64,000 bases of DNA from Dickeya zeae NCPPB 2538 (lineage in GTDB: Bacteria > Pseudomonadota > Gammaproteobacteria > Enterobacterales > Enterobacteriaceae), in the NCBI RefSeq assembly GCF_000406165.1, contig NZ_CM001977.1:124001-188000 (forward strand), written 5' to 3'. Made by a program: the position numbers and the translations under genes. The notes beneath the pieces are model-generated. The model did not search any database. It had not been told where the DNA came from and saw only the letters and a list, made by a program, of their open reading frames with translations. Below are positions 61,132 through 64,000 of this stretch, piece by piece. Numbering within the stretch: position 1 is the first letter of the stretch; every line of letters begins with the position of its first letter.

Positions 61132-61590
61132 TCAGTGGCGACCGGAATGGCCGAAACCACCTTCTCCCCGCTCGCTGTCGACGAAATCGTTAACCAGATT
61201 GAATTCGGCCTGCACTACCGGTACGAACACCATCTGGGCGATGCGCTCGCCGGGTTCGATGGTGAAAGACTGACTGCCACGGTTCCATACCGACACCATC
61301 AACTGCCCCTGATAGTCGGAATCGATAAGCCCCACCAGATTACCCAGCACCACACCGTGTTTGTGACCGAGGCCGGAGCGAGGCAGGATCACCGCCGCTA
61401 ATGACGGGTCGGCGATATGGATAGCCAAACCGGTCGGTACCAGCGTGGTTTCGCCTGCGGCCAGCACGATAGCGCTGTCCAGACAGGCGCGTAAATCCAG
61501 CCCGGCAGAGCCTGGGGTCGCATAGGTTGGCAGCGGGAACTGTTGCCCGATACGCGCATCAAGAATTTTTACGTCGATTTTTTTCATCAT
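61132..61590 (-). CDS. dut: Deoxyuridine 5'-triphosphate nucleotidohydrolase
   Basis: A 152-residue trimeric dUTPase that hydrolyses dUTP to dUMP. The five conserved motifs are present, including AGLDLRA, PRSGLGHKHG, GLIDSDYQGQL, ERIAQMVFVPV and the C-terminal RGEGGFGHSGRH. ATG 61590 (MMKKIDVKIL) is the conserved start; it overlaps the coaBC 3' end by 32 bp. Confidence 0.97.
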   Translation of the reverse strand: MMKKIDVKILDARIGQQFPLPTYATPGSAGLDLRACLDSAIVLAAGETTLVPTGLAIHIADPSLAAVILPRSGLGHKHGVVLGNLVGLIDSDYQGQLMVSVWNRGSQSFTIEPGERIAQMVFVPVVQAEFNLVNDFVDSERGEGGFGHSGRH

Positions 61591-62815
61591 AACGGCTGAC
61601 AATCTCGTCAATTAACTGTTGGCCCAACAGGTGTTTGCTGCTGTGCGGCAGGCGTTTGTCCCCACCCGGCCAGAAAAGGTGTAATGCATTATTTTCCGAG
61701 TTAAACCCCTGATCGGAAAGGGATACATCATTCGCGCAAATCAGATCCAGCTGTTTGCGGGCCAGCTTCTGGCGCGCGTATTCTTCCACATTACTGGTTT
61801 CGGCAGCAAACCCGATGACGTAAGGCCTGTTTTCGCTCATTGCCGCCACATCGGCGATAATATCCGGATTTTTGACCAGAGTGACACTGATTTCATCACC
61901 CTGCTTTTTGATCTTTTCATCAGCGACGGTGTGTGCCCGGTAATCCGCCACAGCAGCGCACCCGATAACGATATGCTGCTGAGCGGCGCGCGACATCACT
62001 GCCTGATGCATATCCTGAGCACTGATAACATCGACACGGGTGACATGGTCTGGTGTCGGTAAATTTACCGGGCCTGCTATCAGCGTGACCTGCGCCCCGC
62101 GCGCGGCGGCAGCGGCGGCAATCGCAAAACCCATCTTCCCTGAGCTGTGATTGCTGATGAACCGTACCGGGTCCAGTGCTTCGCGCGTCGGCCCTGCCGT
62201 AACCATAACATTCAGGTGTTGCAGATCATTGACACGGGAAAAGTGTGCGTCGGCGTGCGCCACAATGGTTAGCGGGTCAATCATGCGGCCCGGGCCGACA
62301 TCACCGCACGCCTGGCTGCCGCTATCCGGCCCCCAGATCAGCATGCCACGTGCTGCCAGCACGCCCAGATTGTGCTGTGTGGCCGCAGCGCGGAACATCT
62401 GCTGATTCATGGCGGGCGCGATGGCGATGGGCGCGGCGGTCGCCAGACAGACGGTACTGAGCAGGTCATTGGCCATACCCGCCGCCAGCCGGGCGATCAA
62501 ATCCGCCGATGCCGGTGCCAGAATCACCAGGTCTGCCCATTTCCCCAGCTCAATGTGGCCCATCGCCGCCTCGGCAGCGGGATCCAGCAGATCGTCCGAC
62601 ACCGGGTGGCCGGAGACCGCCTGCAGCGTCAGTGGCGTGATAAACGCGCCAGCGGCGGGTGTCATCACCACTCGCACCTCAGCGCCCCTCTCGCGCAGAC
62701 GCCGCACCAGTTCCGGGCCTTTGTAGGCAGCGATGCCGCCGCTGATACCCAGTACGATATGTTTTCCCGCAAGCGATGCGCCGGAAAGCCCGTGCAGACT
62801 GGAAGAATCTGTCAT
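61559..62815 (-). CDS. coaBC: Bifunctional phosphopantothenoylcysteine decarboxylase/synthetase
   Basis: A 418-residue CoaBC (Dfp) for coenzyme A synthesis. The N-terminal flavoprotein half has GISGGIAAYKGPELVRRL, the active-site HIELGKWADLVILAPAS and PAMNQQMF; the C-terminal synthetase half has TAGPTREALDPVRFISNHSSGKMG and CANDVSLSDQGFNS. About 12 residues longer at the N-terminus than E. coli CoaBC if ATG 62815 is used. Divergent in E. coli from radC, as here with one extra gene between. Confidence 0.97.
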   Translation of the reverse strand: MTDSSSLHGLSGASLAGKHIVLGISGGIAAYKGPELVRRLRERGAEVRVVMTPAAGAFITPLTLQAVSGHPVSDDLLDPAAEAAMGHIELGKWADLVILAPASADLIARLAAGMANDLLSTVCLATAAPIAIAPAMNQQMFRAAATQHNLGVLAARGMLIWGPDSGSQACGDVGPGRMIDPLTIVAHADAHFSRVNDLQHLNVMVTAGPTREALDPVRFISNHSSGKMGFAIAAAAAARGAQVTLIAGPVNLPTPDHVTRVDVISAQDMHQAVMSRAAQQHIVIGCAAVADYRAHTVADEKIKKQGDEISVTLVKNPDIIADVAAMSENRPYVIGFAAETSNVEEYARQKLARKQLDLICANDVSLSDQGFNSENNALHLFWPGGDKRLPHSSKHLLGQQLIDEIVSRYDEKNRRKNS

Positions 62816-62968
62816 CGTTATATCCGTTTTTCAGCCCAAAAGAGCCAGCATTTTATCATAGTGTTGGCAATCCATCGTGGTGATGATGGTATGCCCGGCG
62901 GCACGGTTTTCGTGATGCGATGTTACCGCCACGCTCACAAAGAGGGGCGTGGCACAGACGAACAGGCA

Positions 62969-63454
62969 TTATTGGCACTGTTTAAACGCGGGCAGGTGAT
63001 TCTGTTGGGAAGCGTCGCGCAGCCGCTGGAAAACTAACGTGATGTCCTGATGAGAGCTGACGGCAGGTAGTAGTGTTTTGTCATATAACGCCTGATTAGC
63101 GATTTCTGCATCAACCCCCATTTTGCAGGCTTCCTTCAATGTCGCTGGCAGCGTGTTCTTCATTTCTGTACTGCCGGATAATGTGTTGGGCGGCACGGAC
63201 ATACCATGATTTTGCATCAACTGTGCTAACGCATGGGCGTGGTTCTGCTCAGCCCGCATGATGTTATTAAAAGGGGCCACCTGACCAAACTTCTCGATGA
63301 CCGCAGCATAAAATGCTTCGGCGTGGTATTCATCATACAGCGCTGTCTGGAGTGCGGTTTTTGCCGCGTTATCCAACGGCTGCTGCGCATAAAGCGGGGT
63401 GATGGATAAGGTGACGAGTAATAAACAGGCTTTGCTAAGCAATGGGCTCTTCAT
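62969..63454 (-). CDS. Exported DUF2202 ferritin-like protein
   Basis: A 161-residue protein with a Sec signal peptide (LLSKACLLLVTLSITPLYAQ). The mature part has the DUF2202 ferritin-like pattern: LYDEYHAEAFYAAVIEKFG and IMRAEQNHAHALAQLM provide Glu and His residues that would bind iron in a four-helix bundle. ATG 63454 has AGGAG 11 bases upstream; ATG 63484 is in frame. Inserted between coaBC and radC, which are neighbours in E. coli. Possibly a periplasmic metal- or oxygen-handling protein. Confidence 0.8.
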   Translation of the reverse strand: MKSPLLSKACLLLVTLSITPLYAQQPLDNAAKTALQTALYDEYHAEAFYAAVIEKFGQVAPFNNIMRAEQNHAHALAQLMQNHGMSVPPNTLSGSTEMKNTLPATLKEACKMGVDAEIANQALYDKTLLPAVSSHQDITLVFQRLRDASQQNHLPAFKQCQ

Positions 63455-63664
63455 CAAAAAAGATACTCCTGTGTGAGGTGTCACGATGATGCGTTAGTCA
63501 CTTTTATCACTGCCGTGTGACGCAATAGCGTGAGCGGTATCTGGTTTGTGAGGTTTTCTTCTGCTTGCAGAAATCATTGCGAGCGTTGCCGCACTGGCGC
63601 AATACGGTTATCGAGAACCGATTTCCCGCGTGGGATGATGGGGCCATTCTGAAAAGGAGTGGCT

Positions 63665-64000
63665 ATGACATGGAATGACGGCGGCGCCCCACGTGAGAAA
63701 TTGATGTCCCTTGGCGTAGAGGCGCTCAGTGATGCTGAACTGCTGGCGATTTTTTTGCGCACGGGAGTGGAAGGGATACACGTGATGGAACTGGCGCAGA
63801 ATCTGTTAGCGCAGTTTGGTTCGTTGTATCGGTTGATGACGGCTGATTGGGCGGCGTTTAATGCGGTGCGAGGGGTCGGCATTTCCAAATATGCCCAATT
63901 GCAGGCGGTGGCGGAACTGGCCCGCCGGTTGTTTTCTTCGCATCTGGCGCGAGAGGATGCCATGCTGAATCCGGACGTCACGCAACAGTATCTGCAATTG
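63665..64000 (+). CDS. radC: RadC (UPF0758/JAMM) family protein, 3' truncated by window
   Basis: The first 112 residues of RadC: PREKLMSLGVEALSDAELLAIFLRTGVEG and helix-hairpin-helix-like VRGVGISKYAQLQAVAELARR. AAGGAG precedes ATG 63665. The JAMM domain (HxH...D) lies past the right edge. Divergent from coaBC as in E. coli. Often described as a DNA-repair protein, but its function remains unsettled. Confidence 0.93.
   Translation, partial: MTWNDGGAPREKLMSLGVEALSDAELLAIFLRTGVEGIHVMELAQNLLAQFGSLYRLMTADWAAFNAVRGVGISKYAQLQAVAELARRLFSSHLAREDAMLNPDVTQQYLQL

Noticed and set aside
63574..63981. Minus-strand 135-codon frame at the right end
   Set aside because: Antisense to radC, which has a good start site and family match.
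1..64000. CRISPR arrays, tRNA or rRNA genes
   Set aside because: No regularly spaced repeats and no cloverleaf or rRNA-like sequence noticed on either strand; tRNAscan-SE and an Rfam search were not possible here.

Overview
The window looks like a chromosome segment from a soft-rot enterobacterium, most likely Dickeya (Pectobacteriaceae). The right end has the standard enterobacterial order rph-pyrE-slmA-dut-coaBC-radC, with yicC further left. The left end pairs a convergent AHL quorum-sensing locus (expR/expI type) with a large biosynthetic operon headed by a histidine kinase and an NtrC-type regulator, which closely resembles the Vfm quorum-sensing locus described in Dickeya. The genus call is inference from gene content and order.

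Layout. (1) 1-17.4 kb: an NtrC-family regulator (cut by the window edge), its sensor kinase and a phosphopantetheinyl transferase on the + strand. Facing them is a lipoprotein gene and a 14-gene minus-strand operon with two acyl carrier proteins, three adenylate-forming enzymes, two acyl-CoA/ACP dehydrogenases, two KAS III-type enzymes, two KAS-like proteins without the nucleophile cysteine, a PLP decarboxylase, a VOC protein and one unrecognised protein. Together these look able to make, load and sense a small signal molecule. (2) 18.0-19.4 kb: expR and expI, tail to tail and overlapping. (3) 20.0-28.1 kb: a DUF1471 periplasmic protein, then an AT-rich island with an XRE/ImmA-type regulator-protease pair, a SIR2-domain protein, a PD-(D/E)XK nuclease and broken IS3 and IS5 transposases. 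This is probably a defence island.

(4) 28.3-38.2 kb: yicC, a LysR regulator, an M19 dipeptidase and, divergently, a complete peptide ABC importer (binding protein, two permeases, two ATPases) with a serine hydrolase. (5) 38.2-45.5 kb: a MITE-like repeat, a small secreted protein, two tandem 90%-identical proteins of unknown family, and a MacAB/TolC-like tripartite exporter (ATPase, permease, outer-membrane factor, membrane-fusion protein). (6) 45.5-47.3 kb: a small AT-rich T6SS cassette (Hcp, lysozyme-like effector, membrane immunity candidate) bounded by a perfect 21-bp direct repeat. The outer copy of that repeat still holds the displaced original 3' end of iaaA.

(7) 47.3-57.8 kb: iaaA (frameshifted), an M55 D-aminopeptidase, a P1-family aminopeptidase, a gsiABCD-like peptide importer, and dgcA/dgcN for D-glutamate use. 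This reads as a scavenging system for D-amino-acid or peptidoglycan-type peptides. (8) 58.0-64.0 kb: two DUF202 membrane proteins and the conserved housekeeping block, ending inside radC.
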